From the NCBI GenBank assembly GCA_019671135.1, contig JAHRHY010000016.1, positions 1 to 64,000 of the forward strand: 64,000 nucleotides of DNA, given 5' to 3'. Positions 31,610-42,314 of this stretch are shown in pieces (the first letter of the stretch is position 1; every line of letters begins with the position of its first letter). The translations under genes and the position numbers were made by a program. The DNA is from Linnemannia hyalina. Lineage: Eukaryota; Mortierellomycota; Mortierellomycetes; Mortierellales; Mortierellaceae. The notes under the pieces were generated by a model. The model ran no database searches. It was given only the letters and a program-made list of their open reading frames with translations, and was not told the origin of the DNA.

Positions 31610-33775
31610 CTACCAAAACTTTACATCTGGAGAGTACAATTTAGGCAATTCCTCGATCGTGAACCCCATGGCAATTAACTTCTGCTTTTGTTTGTTGTTG
31701 GTAAATTTGTCTCGACTATAGTTACTGTCACCGTTTGCAGGTATCTTATACAGCAGTCCAACAATAATGTCCTCTTCGTACCTCTTGAGCAGATGACATC
31801 CGTCGAAAAGGTAGTTGGTTGCATATTCATGCTTCTTGTCAAACGAACATGTTGTCCATTTAATTTCGTCTTTATCTATGACGATTATACCCGAGGAGCT
31901 TTTATCTTTAGGGTACCTTTTCCACATAACATCCTCAGCATCTTTATCATCCTCAGCATCGTTATCACCCTCAGCATCTTTGTCATCTTCAGCATCTTTA
32001 TCACCCACCGCATCTTTGTCATCCTCAGCATCTTTATCGCCCTCAGCATCTTTATCATCCTCACATGTGCTCTCATCTTTCTGTGGCAAGCTTTGCTTAT
32101 GCTCATGCGGTTTAAATCCCATAGCAAACAACTTCTCTTTTTCCTTCTGGCTAAGAGAATGACACTCTACATTCTCTGCAGCAATATGGTCATCAGTCAT
32201 CAAGCCGATTACAGTGTCTTTTTTGCGCATCTTGAGAATGTGCATTCCATTTACAAGTACATTCTCGGAATATTCCAAGTACTTGTTAAGTTTTTTCCAT
32301 ATCACCTTGGATTTATCTGTTGGTCCTTCTACTGGTACTTCTTCTTCTACTTCGATCTCCTCGTTGAAAAGCGTCTTTCTCTCTTCATCAGACAATGGTT
32401 GAAGTTTCATCTTGCTAAGCATGGAGCGTTCCAAGATATCCAACTCTGGAACATCACCGACACCGCGCAGAGCATCAAGCGTAAACAGGCCAACGTATGT
32501 ATTCTTTCCAGATAGCCTGACAATGTACTTGCCATTCATCGTAAACTTAGTTGCATACTCAAGCATGTCGTTATTAGGATGAATCATCCATCCTCTGTCC
32601 TTCGCACGTGCTATGTCTTTCTCTGATCTAATGTTATGCACCGTTGTGGCCAGTGCAAATGTATGTTCATCTTTTCCATCCTTAGAAACGTCTACATTAG
32701 AAGATGGCTCTGCATTTTTGGGCATCTCTGAATGCCTTTTCTTTCGAGAAGTCTTCTTCTCATCATCCTTAGATGACTTTTTATGAGATAGTTTTTCATC
32801 AGGGTTATCCTTAGAGGTATCATCTCCAGATTCTACATCAGGTCTGTTATTGGACTTGCCATCATCAGAGTCTTTATCATCAGGGGAATCATCGTCAGAG
32901 CCAGCATCATCAGACGTATCACCATCATCTGTATCATCCTCAGAATTCTCATCCTCAGAATTCTCATCAGCAGAAGACTCTTCTATTTTTTCTACATCTG
33001 CAGGAGTTGCCTCTTGGAGTCCCATCTTTTGCAATATACGTACCTCTTTGTCAGATATTTCCGGTACAGGAAGATTTTTCCCCATGAGCTCAGGTGGACA
33101 CAATACAATGTAGAGGTCCTTTTCCTTCAGCTTAATAATGTACTTGCCATTTACAGTATAGTTTTTTGCATACAGGAAAGCTGGATTAGTTGCATAACGC
33201 ATCCATATGCCTGTATTAGCGAGTGGTACATTTTTCTTGGACGTTATGTCAACTACCTTTGGACTCAACGGAAAGGAGACGGCAATTTTATCTTCTTCAT
33301 CATCATCGTCGGACGGCTCTTCATCCTCGGAAGTCATATCGTCATCAGATGATACAAACTTAGAAGTATGTGTCTTCTTTAAAGCCTTGGAAGACTTGGG
33401 ACGCGTAACGACAGGTGCATTCTTGTTACCACGTTTTATATGACCTCTATCTTGATCTTGATGACGCCCACAGTATGTTTGACCAATTTTGGCTACACTA
33501 CCACAATTAGCGCCCTTAATGGTTGTGCCTTGACACTTGCGCGCAGGATCGTGGACATAACAATGCATGCCTTCATCGTCAACTTCCTTCATGCATTTAC
33601 GCTTGGACTTGACGCACTTTGCTCCACAAAAGTAGTATCTCTCCACTTCCTTATCCCCATCAAGCGCCTTAAAGATCTTATTTGCATCTTTCTTGGTAAA
33701 CTCCACTCCCTTCTTAGAAGAAAATGTCTCGAAGGCCTTGGTGATGAGCTCGATTGTAAGCTGAACGTACTGCAT
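31610..33775 (-). CDS. Acidic zinc protein, F1 copy D (721 aa)
   Basis: An open frame, but inverted relative to DDE1 of the same element. It shares with copy E a diverged N-terminal third (DGDKEVERYYF; no KKRKRNK run). It has an extra SEDEN unit and the shortest acidic repeat tract of the five copies. Only about 160 bp of its leader remains upstream, then R1-i. Expression would need a promoter in R1. Confidence 0.75.
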   Translation of the reverse strand: MQYVQLTIELITKAFETFSSKKGVEFTKKDANKIFKALDGDKEVERYYFCGAKCVKSKRKCMKEVDDEGMHCYVHDPARKCQGTTIKGANCGSVAKIGQTYCGRHQDQDRGHIKRGNKNAPVVTRPKSSKALKKTHTSKFVSSDDDMTSEDEEPSDDDDEEDKIAVSFPLSPKVVDITSKKNVPLANTGIWMRYATNPAFLYAKNYTVNGKYIIKLKEKDLYIVLCPPELMGKNLPVPEISDKEVRILQKMGLQEATPADVEKIEESSADENSEDENSEDDTDDGDTSDDAGSDDDSPDDKDSDDGKSNNRPDVESGDDTSKDNPDEKLSHKKSSKDDEKKTSRKKRHSEMPKNAEPSSNVDVSKDGKDEHTFALATTVHNIRSEKDIARAKDRGWMIHPNNDMLEYATKFTMNGKYIVRLSGKNTYVGLFTLDALRGVGDVPELDILERSMLSKMKLQPLSDEERKTLFNEEIEVEEEVPVEGPTDKSKVIWKKLNKYLEYSENVLVNGMHILKMRKKDTVIGLMTDDHIAAENVECHSLSQKEKEKLFAMGFKPHEHKQSLPQKDESTCEDDKDAEGDKDAEDDKDAVGDKDAEDDKDAEGDNDAEDDKDAEDVMWKRYPKDKSSSGIIVIDKDEIKWTTCSFDKKHEYATNYLFDGCHLLKRYEEDIIVGLLYKIPANGDSNYSRDKFTNNKQKQKLIAMGFTIEELPKLYSPDVKFW

Positions 33776-33934
33776 GTTTTTGGATATGAACGATATAGAT
33801 TGTACTTGTGGTATGGTGGGTGTGAATGACTTTTCAGTTTATGTGTGGTAGATTGCAGCTGCTTAGTACACTGATATAAAGAATTGCAATAAAAGATGGT
33901 TGTATAGGTATGGATGGTTGTATAGATATGGATA

Positions 33935-34429
33935 GGAGGCCTTTCAAGTCCAAATTATCATATGGTGTTTGTTACATCTCTGCAGATCTTGACGATATCC
34001 ACCGCGTCCATTAGAGGAGAGTGTATGTATGATACCAAGCATATAAGACAACCATTGTAACATTTTTTGTTTAACTATCCTACTAAACACCAACCTATTC
34101 TCCAAACAACAAAGTCTTCTTATTTTTCGCACACCAAACTCTTGAATATGTCCATCTACTATTAACCTGTAACCCTCACTGCAAGATTCGACAGAGTAGT
34201 TCTTGTATGTGATCATCTAAAGCACTTGTATTCTCAACTGTATCTTTGTCGTGAAATACAGGGGAGAGATTACATTTTAAAAATTCTTGTGCTGTCTATT
34301 GCTATTTTATTCTGTGTTCTGTTGCCCACTATGAAGAGATATGCCAGTTATGGAAGTCAACACTCCGTTCCTTGGACTTTGGATATTTTTTATATGCCTT
34401 TTTATATCCTCTGCACATGAAGGGGCCGC
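33935..34429 (+). repeat. R1-i module
   Basis: The right R1 of composite D. Alpha type with GTGTATGTATGAT like R1-g and R1-h. It is followed by TTA and the F2 copy 4 sequence. Confidence 0.9.
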
Positions 34430-34464
34430 TTATGGAAGGTATATATATTGCACATTTTAAAAGT

Positions 34465-34756
34465 TTATTCCGATAGCTCAACAACATTGGCTGTATCTAA
34501 TTCTTCCTCTTGATTTACCATGAGACCACTGGCAAATCCTTTGATCAAGGCATTTATTATATAAATCTCCTTCTTCTGCTGGGAAATAATTTGGTTCATC
34601 TTATCCATTCCTTTCTCCAATTTTCTGACACGTTTCTTTAACTTCTTATTCTCATACTGTAAATCATCATCGGATTGTTGCACATCCTCATCTTTCTTAC
34701 ATCTCCCAGATTTCACATGCTTTCCACCATTCTTTTTTGCCTGATAGCTCTCCTTG
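34465..34756 (-). pseudogene. 130-aa gene, F2 copy 4 (5' end lost)
   Basis: Encodes the last 96 or so residues (coiled coil and acidic tail) of the zinc-ribbon protein. It is cut at 34756 by R1-j after TTG, at the codons for SKES. The matching intact copy is 25709-26101. A few changes (S to C in GRCKK, R to Q in DLQYEN). The zinc ribbon is missing. Confidence 0.8.
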
Positions 34757-35251
34757 GGAGGCCTTTCAGGTCCAAGTTATCATATGGTGTTTGTTACATC
34801 TCTGTAGATCTCGACAATATCCATAGCGACTATGGGATGAGAATGTATATATGATACCAAGCATATAAGACAACCATTGTAACATTTTTTGTTCAACTAT
34901 CCTACTAAACACCAACCCATTCTCCAAACAACAAAGTCTTCTTATTTTTCGCACACCACACTCTTGAATATGTCCATCTACTATTAACCTGTAACCCTCA
35001 CTGCAAGATTCGCCAGAGTAGTTCTTGTATGTCATCATCTAAAGCACTTGTACTCTCAACTGTATCTTTGGGGCGAAATACAGGGGAGAGATTACATTTT
35101 AAAAAAACATGTGCTGTCTATTGCTATTTTATTCTGTGTTCTGTTGCCCACTATGAAGAGATATGTCAGTTATGGAAGTAAACACTCCGTTCCTTGGGCT
35201 TTGGATATTTTTTATATGCCTTTTTATATCCTCTGCACATGAAGGGGCCGC
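34757..35251 (+). repeat. R1-j module (beta type), left end of a lost composite
   Basis: Preceded by TTG (34754-34756). After it come 37 bp of F1 (35252-35288, TACCGAATAAAAT...) and then the Gypsy LTR, so an R1-F1-R1 once stood here. Its right part is not found beyond the Gypsy element. Confidence 0.88.
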
Positions 35252-35288
35252 TACCGAATAAAATATAAAAATATATTTGTATTCTCAA

Positions 35289-35485
35289 TGTCACGAGACA
35301 AGAGCTTGCTCTTGTGACTTCGCCCTAACGAGTATAAAAGGGCCTTAGATAGCAAATCTATAGCTCTTTACTTGGTATCGCCAATACAACATACTCTTTA
35401 ACCTATTCCTTATACTCATTTCTTAGTCCTTGATCAAGGTTCTCTTTATCTACTTCATTCTATTGCTTGGTCTGCTTTCTTGACA
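35289..35485 (+). repeat. Gypsy 5' LTR with promoter and self-primer site
   Basis: TATAAAAG at 35333-35340. About 30 bp on, ACTTGGTAT (35370-35378) is the exact complement of ATACCAAGT just after the LTR (35486-35494). This fits a transcript whose own 5' end folds back to prime reverse transcription. No tRNA primer site was recognised. Confidence 0.85.
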
Positions 35486-35555
35486 ATACCAAGTCATACA
35501 CCTAAAGAACCTTGGATCAAACTTTGTCTGTTTTCTATTGATATACTTCAGCGCT

Positions 35556-35587
<32 letters not shown>

Positions 35588-35711
35588 CCTTTTCCACAAC
35601 AAAACCAAACCCTATCATCTTCAAGTTCTTTCCTCTTTTACTACCATCTTCCGTACACAACCCACAACCCTCAGAAACTACAACAACTCTTCACTTTCCG
35701 TATCAACTACA

Positions 35712-37007
35712 ATGCTACCCGATAGTGAGATCCTTACAGCCAACGCGCGCTTCCAAGCACTGATGGACCGAGTAGCCACACTTGAACAAATAGTTCAGAC
35801 GGTCACTCCCTTGCAAGCCAAAGTCACCGAACTCGAGGAGACTGTTCAGAAGTACCGTGATATGCTGGACTTCATTCTTTCGAACGAAGATTTCTTCACA
35901 AGCCTGACCGTCAACCTCAACCCTCGATTACTCAGCCTCGAATCCAACGTCCAGAAGATGACGTCACAATTACCACCCATCACTCGCGCAGAACTAGGCA
36001 AACTATTTTATGATCACAAGACCGATGTCACCAACACAGTGAGTGCCATCTTCCAATCAACTACACCTCACTCCAGCAATAGCTCCCCTTCGAGGCCAAA
36101 AGTAGCACCCCCCGCAGTCTTCTCCGGCAAGCGTGAAGATTGGAAAGGGTTTCAGGCTCAGCTGGAACTCTTCTTCGTTGCAAACGAGACCCTCTATCCG
36201 AACGACCACGACCGCATTGTGCTGGCTATCTCGCGCCTCGGTGATACTGCAGCGTTCAAGTACATGCAGAGATACGTTCCGTCCTTCAAGTTGCCTGTCG
36301 AGGAGAGACCCGCATGTATTTCTAACCTGGATCAGTTCTTTGCTCTTATGAGTAAGAACTTTGGAGTCTCCAATGCTCACGTCCTAGCAGAAACCCAACT
36401 CCGTCAACTTAGACAGCGCGGTTCTGCCATCGACTATACAAACCGTTTCGTCAACCTTGCAGCGGATACAGCATGGAATGATAGCGCAATGATTTCACAG
36501 TTCCGCCTCGGCCTGAAGGAGTCTGTTCAAGAAGCCATGGCAAACTACCCCGAGCCACCTACCTTTGCCGAGTTTTCACAATTGGCTATCGACATCGACA
36601 ACCGACAGTACGGCTATGCAGTGACCCGTTCCGGCAACAAATCTTCCAGCACTCCGTCCCGTTCCACCACTGCCCACACTTCTACTACCACTCAAGCCTC
36701 ATCCACCCCAACTACCGCGTCCACCCCTGCTACCTCAGCTCCCGCGACCACTTCGATGGACATGGATCTCTCGCATGCTCGCCATGGTCCTTTGCCACCG
36801 TCTGAGCGTCTTCGTCGTCAAAAGGAAGGACTGTGCACCTACTGTGGTTCAGCAGATCATTGGCTTGACGACTGCCCCAAGAAACCTGCAAAGCCCTCGT
36901 TCAAGAACGCCCCAAAGGCAACAGCCTCGATCTCGGCCCTTCAGCCTACACAGACTAGCGACCAGCCCGATGCAATCTCTTTCCAATTGGAAAAAGATTC
37001 AGCCTAG
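35712..37007 (+). CDS. gag: Gypsy Gag (431 aa)
   Basis: The capsid/nucleocapsid precursor. The N-terminus (residues 10-60) is a coiled coil, the middle has a typical retrotransposon gag region (KREDWKGFQAQLELFF and onward), then a Thr/Ser/Pro linker and one CCHC zinc knuckle (CTYCGSADHWLDDC). ATG at 35712; the frame is open further upstream, through an A tract of about 30 bases (35558-35586) in the leader, but without a better start. It ends at TAG 37005-37007. Pol follows in the -1 frame with overlapping open frames, so a frameshift or re-initiation is likely. Confidence 0.88.
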   Translation: MLPDSEILTANARFQALMDRVATLEQIVQTVTPLQAKVTELEETVQKYRDMLDFILSNEDFFTSLTVNLNPRLLSLESNVQKMTSQLPPITRAELGKLFYDHKTDVTNTVSAIFQSTTPHSSNSSPSRPKVAPPAVFSGKREDWKGFQAQLELFFVANETLYPNDHDRIVLAISRLGDTAAFKYMQRYVPSFKLPVEERPACISNLDQFFALMSKNFGVSNAHVLAETQLRQLRQRGSAIDYTNRFVNLAADTAWNDSAMISQFRLGLKESVQEAMANYPEPPTFAEFSQLAIDIDNRQYGYAVTRSGNKSSSTPSRSTTAHTSTTTQASSTPTTASTPATSAPATTSMDMDLSHARHGPLPPSERLRRQKEGLCTYCGSADHWLDDCPKKPAKPSFKNAPKATASISALQPTQTSDQPDAISFQLEKDSA

Positions 37008-37325
37008 ACAGTAAAGTTGGAGTGTGTCTGGGCGAGCTGTATAACAAATCTCCAAATGATCCTCTGCTATCCCCTATTACTATTCCAATTACTCTTCACT
37101 TCCAAAACTCCTCACTACCAGTCCATGCAATGATCGACTCAGGAGCAACCATCTCATTCATTCATCAAAATCTAGCACAACAGCACAATCTTCCACTAGC
37201 ACAACACTTATTACAAATCTCTCTTGCCAATGGTTCAACACATACCTCTCATCACGCCACCACATTGGTTATGCAATCCCACTCACAACACTTTTCCACA
37301 CACACTTTTCAACTCATTGCACTTG

Positions 37326-37820
37326 GCGGCCCCTTCATGTGCAGAGGATATAAAAAGGCATATAAAAAATATCCAAAGCCCAAGGAACGGAGTGTTTACT
37401 TCCATAACTGACATATCTCTTCATAGTGGGCAACAGAACACAGAATAAAATAGCAATAGACAGCACAAGAATTTTTAAAATGTAATCTCTCCCCTGTATT
37501 TCGCCCCAAAGATACAGTTGAGAGTACAAGTGCTTTAGATGATGACATACAAGAACTACTCTGGCGAATCTTGCAGTGAGGGTTACAGGTTAATAGTAGA
37601 TGGACATATTCAAGAGTGTGGTGTGCGAAAAATAAGAAGACTTTGTTGTTTGGAGAATAGGTTGGTGTTTAGTAGGATAGTTAAACAAAAAATGTTACAA
37701 TGGTTGTCTTATATGCTTGGTATCATACATACACTCTCCTCTAATGGACGCGGTGGATATCGTCAAGATCTGCAGAGATGTAACAAACACCATATGATAA
37801 TTTGGACTTGAAAGGCCTCC
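37326..37820 (-). repeat. R1-k module (beta/alpha recombinant)
   Basis: Beta-type for most of its length, alpha-type in the GGAGGCC-proximal 100 bp. It shares that breakpoint with R1-l. Unlike R1-l it has alpha sequence (ACAAGAATTTTT) near 37466. Confidence 0.9.
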
Positions 37821-37943
37821 TAGGTGGAAGTGTCGAAGACATGTTACATTTTTAAAAAGTTCATGCTATATATACAACCACAAATGCCAACTGTTGACAA
37901 TTGGATAGTTTTTAAAATATCTACTCTTCATCTGTCTCAACAA

Positions 37944-40166
37944 CTACCAAAACTTTACATCTGGAGAGTACAATTTAGGCAATTCCTCGATCGTGAACCC
38001 CATGGCAATTAACTTCTGCTTTTGTTTGTTGTTGGTAAATTTGTCTCGACTATAGTTACTGTCACCGTTTGCAGGTATCTTATACAGCAGTCCAACAATA
38101 ATGTCCTCTTCGTACCTCTTGAGCAGATGACATCCGTCGAAAAGGTAGTTGGTTGCATATTCATGCTTCTTGTCAAACGAACATGTTGTCCATTTAATTT
38201 CGTCTTTATCTATGACGATTATACCCGAGGAGCTTTTATCTTTAGGGTACCTTTTCCACATAACATCCTCAGCATCTTTATCATCCTCAGCATCTTTATC
38301 ATCTTCAGCATCGTTATCACCCTCAGCATCTTTGTCATCCTCAGCATCGTTATCACCCTCAGCATCTTTGTCATCTTCAGCATCTTTATCACCCACCGCA
38401 TCTTTGTCATCCTCAGCATCTTTATCGCCCTCAGCATCTTTATCATCCTCACATGTGCTCTCATCTTTCTGTGGCAAGCTTTGCTTATGCTCATGCGGTT
38501 TAAATCCCATAGCAAACAACTTCTCTTTTTCCTTCTGGCTAAGAGAATGACACTCTACATTCTCTGCAGCAATATGGTCATCAGTCATCAAGCCGATTAC
38601 AGTGTCTTTTTTGCGCATCTTGAGAATGTGCATTCCATTTACAAGTACATTCTCGGAATATTCCAAGTACTTGTTAAGTTTTTTCCATATCACCTTGGAT
38701 TTATCTGTTGGTCCTTCTACTGGTACTTCTTCTTCTACTTCGATCTCCTCGTTGAAAAGCGTCTTTCTCTCTTCATCAGACAATGGTTGAAGTTTCATCT
38801 TGCTAAGCATGGAGCGTTCCAAGATATCCAACTCTGGAACATCACCGACACCGCGCAGAGCATCAAGCGTAAACAGGCCAACGTATGTATTCTTTCCAGA
38901 TAGCCTGACAATGTACTTGCCATTCATCGTAAACTTAGTTGCATACTCAAGCATGTCGTTATTAGGATGAATCATCCATCCTCTGTCCTTCGCACGTGCT
39001 ATGTCTTTCTCTGATCTAATGTTATGCACCGTTGTGGCCAGTGCAAATGTATGTTCATCTTTTCCATCCTTAGAAACGTCTACATTAGAAGATGGCTCTG
39101 CATTTTTGGGCATCTTTGAAGGCCTTTTCTTTCGAAGAGTCTTCTTCTTATCATCCTTAGATGACTTTTTATGAGATAGTTTTTCATCAGGGTTATCCTT
39201 AGAGGTATCATCTCCAGATTCTACATTAGGTCTGTTATTGGACTTGCCATCATCAGAGTCTTTATCATCAGGGGAATCATCGTCAGAGCCAGCATCATCA
39301 GACGTATCACCATCATCAGACGTATCACCATCATCTGTATCATCGTCAGAATTCTCATCAGCAGAAGACTCTTCTATTTTTTCTACATCTGCAGGAGTTG
39401 CCTCTTGGAGTCCCATCTTTTGCAATATACGTACCTCTTTGTCAGATAATTCCGGTACAGAAAGATTTTTCCCCATGAGCTCAGGTGGACACAATACAAC
39501 GTAGAGATCCTTTTCCTTCAGCTTAATAATGTACTTGCCATTTACAGTATAGTTTTTTGCATACAGAAAAGCTGGATTAGTTGCATAACGCATCCATATG
39601 CCTGTATTAGCGAGTGGTACATTTTTCTTGGACGTTATGTCAACTACCTTTGGACTCAACGGAAAGGAGACGGCAATTTTATCTTCTTCATCATCATCGT
39701 CGGACGGCTCTTCATCCTCGGAAGTCATATCGTCATCAGATGATACAAACTTAGAAGTATGTGTCTTCTTTAAAGCCTTGGAAGACTTGGGACGCGTAAC
39801 GACAGGTGCATTCTTGTTACCACGTTTTATATGACCTCTATCTTGATCTTGATGACGCCCACAGTATGTTTGACCAATTTTGGCTACACTACCACAATTA
39901 GCGCCCTTAATGGTTGTGCCTTGACACTTGCGCGCAGGATCGTGGACATAACAATGCATGCCTTCATCGTCAACTTCCTTCATGCATTTACGCTTGGACT
40001 TGACGCACTTTGCTCCACAAAAGTAGTATCTCTCCACTTCCTTATCCCCATCAAGCGCCTTAAAGATCTTATTTGCATCTTTCTTGGTAAACTCCACTCC
40101 CTTCTTAGAAGAAAATGTCTCGAAGGCCTTGGTGATGAGCTCGATTGTAAGCTGAACGTACTGCAT
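37944..40166 (-). CDS. Acidic zinc protein, F1 copy E (740 aa)
   Basis: The N-terminal third is of the copy D type; the tandem Cys/His motifs are kept. It has a duplicated DDGDTSDDG unit and substitutions near KKKTLRKKRPSK. ATG at 40166; TATA at 40383-40390 on the same strand. The C-terminal half matches copies A-C closely, so D and E look like mosaics. Confidence 0.8.
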   Translation of the reverse strand: MQYVQLTIELITKAFETFSSKKGVEFTKKDANKIFKALDGDKEVERYYFCGAKCVKSKRKCMKEVDDEGMHCYVHDPARKCQGTTIKGANCGSVAKIGQTYCGRHQDQDRGHIKRGNKNAPVVTRPKSSKALKKTHTSKFVSSDDDMTSEDEEPSDDDDEEDKIAVSFPLSPKVVDITSKKNVPLANTGIWMRYATNPAFLYAKNYTVNGKYIIKLKEKDLYVVLCPPELMGKNLSVPELSDKEVRILQKMGLQEATPADVEKIEESSADENSDDDTDDGDTSDDGDTSDDAGSDDDSPDDKDSDDGKSNNRPNVESGDDTSKDNPDEKLSHKKSSKDDKKKTLRKKRPSKMPKNAEPSSNVDVSKDGKDEHTFALATTVHNIRSEKDIARAKDRGWMIHPNNDMLEYATKFTMNGKYIVRLSGKNTYVGLFTLDALRGVGDVPELDILERSMLSKMKLQPLSDEERKTLFNEEIEVEEEVPVEGPTDKSKVIWKKLNKYLEYSENVLVNGMHILKMRKKDTVIGLMTDDHIAAENVECHSLSQKEKEKLFAMGFKPHEHKQSLPQKDESTCEDDKDAEGDKDAEDDKDAVGDKDAEDDKDAEGDNDAEDDKDAEGDNDAEDDKDAEDDKDAEDVMWKRYPKDKSSSGIIVIDKDEIKWTTCSFDKKHEYATNYLFDGCHLLKRYEEDIIVGLLYKIPANGDSNYSRDKFTNNKQKQKLIAMGFTIEELPKLYSPDVKFW

Positions 40167-40886
40167 GTTTTTGGATATGAACGATATAGATTGTACTTGT
40201 GGTATGGTGGGTGTGAATGACTTTTCAGTTTATGTGTGGTAGATTGCAGCTGCTTAGTACACTGATATAAAGAATTGCAATAAAAGATGGTTGTATAGGT
40301 ATGGATGGTTGTATAGATATGGATAATGGTTGGTTGGTTACTAGATAAGATAAAGATTAAGCAAGAGGGAAGTGGAGTCCTTTATTTATACTAATTCATG
40401 GGACACTGCCACATTGGATATTAATAGCGCTTGCTTATTAACACTGCTTGGCGCTTAGTAACAAAAGAGTTTTAAAAAGGCATCTAAGTGGTTAATAACG
40501 TAGTGTTCCTCGTATGACGTAGATCTTGCTTATTAAGACTGCTTGGCGTTAAAGACGGGGTTTAAAAATGGTTAAGAATGTAGTATTCTTTTATGACGTA
40601 GGTTTGTACATGTGTTTATGTATTCTTTTATGACGTAGGTTTGTACATGTGTTTATCCTCTTTGTTAAATAAAAAGGAATGTTGTAGAATAGCATAGAAT
40701 AGCATCCGATCTACTACAATAATACCATGACTTTTAATAATAGATACCGGTGCATATTAGCGTCTAGGCAGTTAATACCGTATCTCAACGCTGACTAAAT
40801 AGGCTATGTATGTCTATTCTTTTAAAAACCTGCAATAAGTCTACAAATTACCATTAACATCCATTTGTCGCTTCGTACTACGTACC

Positions 40887-42143
40887 TCAAAGCGCAATGG
40901 AAAGGCCGGGTTGCAGTATTACTGGTGGATCCATTGGTGTGTCCTCATCAGAGTACTGGTCCTCATCAACATTATCATGAAGTTCAAGACCAAGAAATTC
41001 GTTCTGGAGTTGTGCCATTGTATTTCCATCCTCCACTAGTGCACCAACATCAACATATCCCATTGGTTGCTCAACATCGTTCTCTGTCGTCGGATACTCG
41101 AATCCTTCGCGGAGCCAAGCTGTATGAATTGGTTCTGCAGGAATCTTTAACAAAGCAACCATCTTTTTCATGTTTAAGAGTAACAAAGATAACTTCAACT
41201 GCAAATTATATGTTTGTTTCTTATCCACCAATACAGGAGTACGATTGTTGTGTTTCTCAAATGTGGAACCAAGATCTGCAAACAGAGATTCCATCTGTGA
41301 GCGGAAACTACCAAAGGTGGTATTGTATAACGCTTCTTCCTCTGTAAGTTCCTTGTTCTTCTTTTTACGGTATGGATGAGCGAAATTTTGGAATCTAAGA
41401 GTATCAGACTCATCTACAAGCCTCCTTAAGAACTGTGGATACCCTCCATCGAGAGCTATGCAATCCATCTCATGCACTCTCTTGTCCAACTTCATCGTCA
41501 GCAGCATTGTTCCATCAGCATTGTTCTTGCAAGATGCAGATTTGGAGACAAATAAAGCCATGCCATTACAATCCATTGCTACCTGTGTGCGTAATCCTGA
41601 CTTTTTCAGCTTGTAAGAATACATATCAGCACTGCTCTCACCTTTGTATGTTGCTCTTGTATCATGACCATCAAGATGCAATGTGACATGCTTAAATAAT
41701 ACAGGATTCTTTTCCTTTGCAGACAATAGGCGTATTTTAATTGTGGAGAACATTGTTGCAATACAGTTGGTAATGTACTTATTGTGCAAAGTATATTCTT
41801 TCTTATAAAACACAGAGTGCATTGCATGAAAACTACTTTTTGGCATGTGTGGTTCCATTGCTTCCATAGACAGTCCTTTGACAAGATGATAGAGCATTAA
41901 AAGACCTTTCTCCACTTCTTTGTATGGCCCAGGATACTTGACTTTTGGCCAGATATCAACAAGAAAGAAGTACACTGGAATAGGTCCAAGGCGTCGATTC
42001 AGAGTCTCTTTTATTTGTGGCATAAACCCAATTTCCTTGCTTACAGTACGATGGTTATTACGTGGTGTAACTGTTGGCCATCCAGCGTCAAGGAAAGTCC
42101 AATGGTCATCAAGCAGTTGTTTGAAATGTTTTGTTAGAGCCAT
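40887..42143 (-). CDS. DDE1 transposase, F1 copy E (418 aa)
   Basis: The most diverged DDE1 here (MALTKHFKQLL start; PVLFKHVTLH; ELHDNVDEDQ near the C-terminus), with all catalytic blocks kept. It has the early stop of copies A and B. Many of the changes look conservative, as expected for a gene under selection. Confidence 0.82.
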   Translation of the reverse strand: MALTKHFKQLLDDHWTFLDAGWPTVTPRNNHRTVSKEIGFMPQIKETLNRRLGPIPVYFFLVDIWPKVKYPGPYKEVEKGLLMLYHLVKGLSMEAMEPHMPKSSFHAMHSVFYKKEYTLHNKYITNCIATMFSTIKIRLLSAKEKNPVLFKHVTLHLDGHDTRATYKGESSADMYSYKLKKSGLRTQVAMDCNGMALFVSKSASCKNNADGTMLLTMKLDKRVHEMDCIALDGGYPQFLRRLVDESDTLRFQNFAHPYRKKKNKELTEEEALYNTTFGSFRSQMESLFADLGSTFEKHNNRTPVLVDKKQTYNLQLKLSLLLLNMKKMVALLKIPAEPIHTAWLREGFEYPTTENDVEQPMGYVDVGALVEDGNTMAQLQNEFLGLELHDNVDEDQYSDEDTPMDPPVILQPGLSIAL

Positions 42144-42314
42144 AATAATATTTATGTATTGGATTGTCATGACGTTGACCAACAATAACAATTTTTTAAA
42201 AATGCTCATACTTTACTGCATACACAAGAGCATGTAGGATGGTATCTATCAACTGTATCTCACAGCAAGCACATAGTTGAGAATACAAATATACGTTTAT
42301 ATTTTTTTTCGGTA

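Larger units (their letters stand above)
28336..34429 (+). mobile_element. R1-F1-R1 composite, copy D (rearranged; left R1 half lies at 24225-24452)
   Basis: Order after undoing both inversions: R1-g (with FB inside), DDE1, intergenic region with FB-3 (TAA) and R1-h (TAT), zinc protein, R1-i. The outer target is TTA: TAA at 24453-24455 in the inverted segment and TTA at 34430-34432. The uninterrupted target (ACTACTTATGGAAGG) is visible at about 25668-25682 in F2 copy 3. Confidence 0.75.

Noticed and set aside
35558..35586. A tract of about 30 A bases in the Gypsy leader, as a sign of a retroposed gene
   Set aside because: It is inside the element between LTR and gag, with no target duplication around it; it may be slippage-prone leader sequence.
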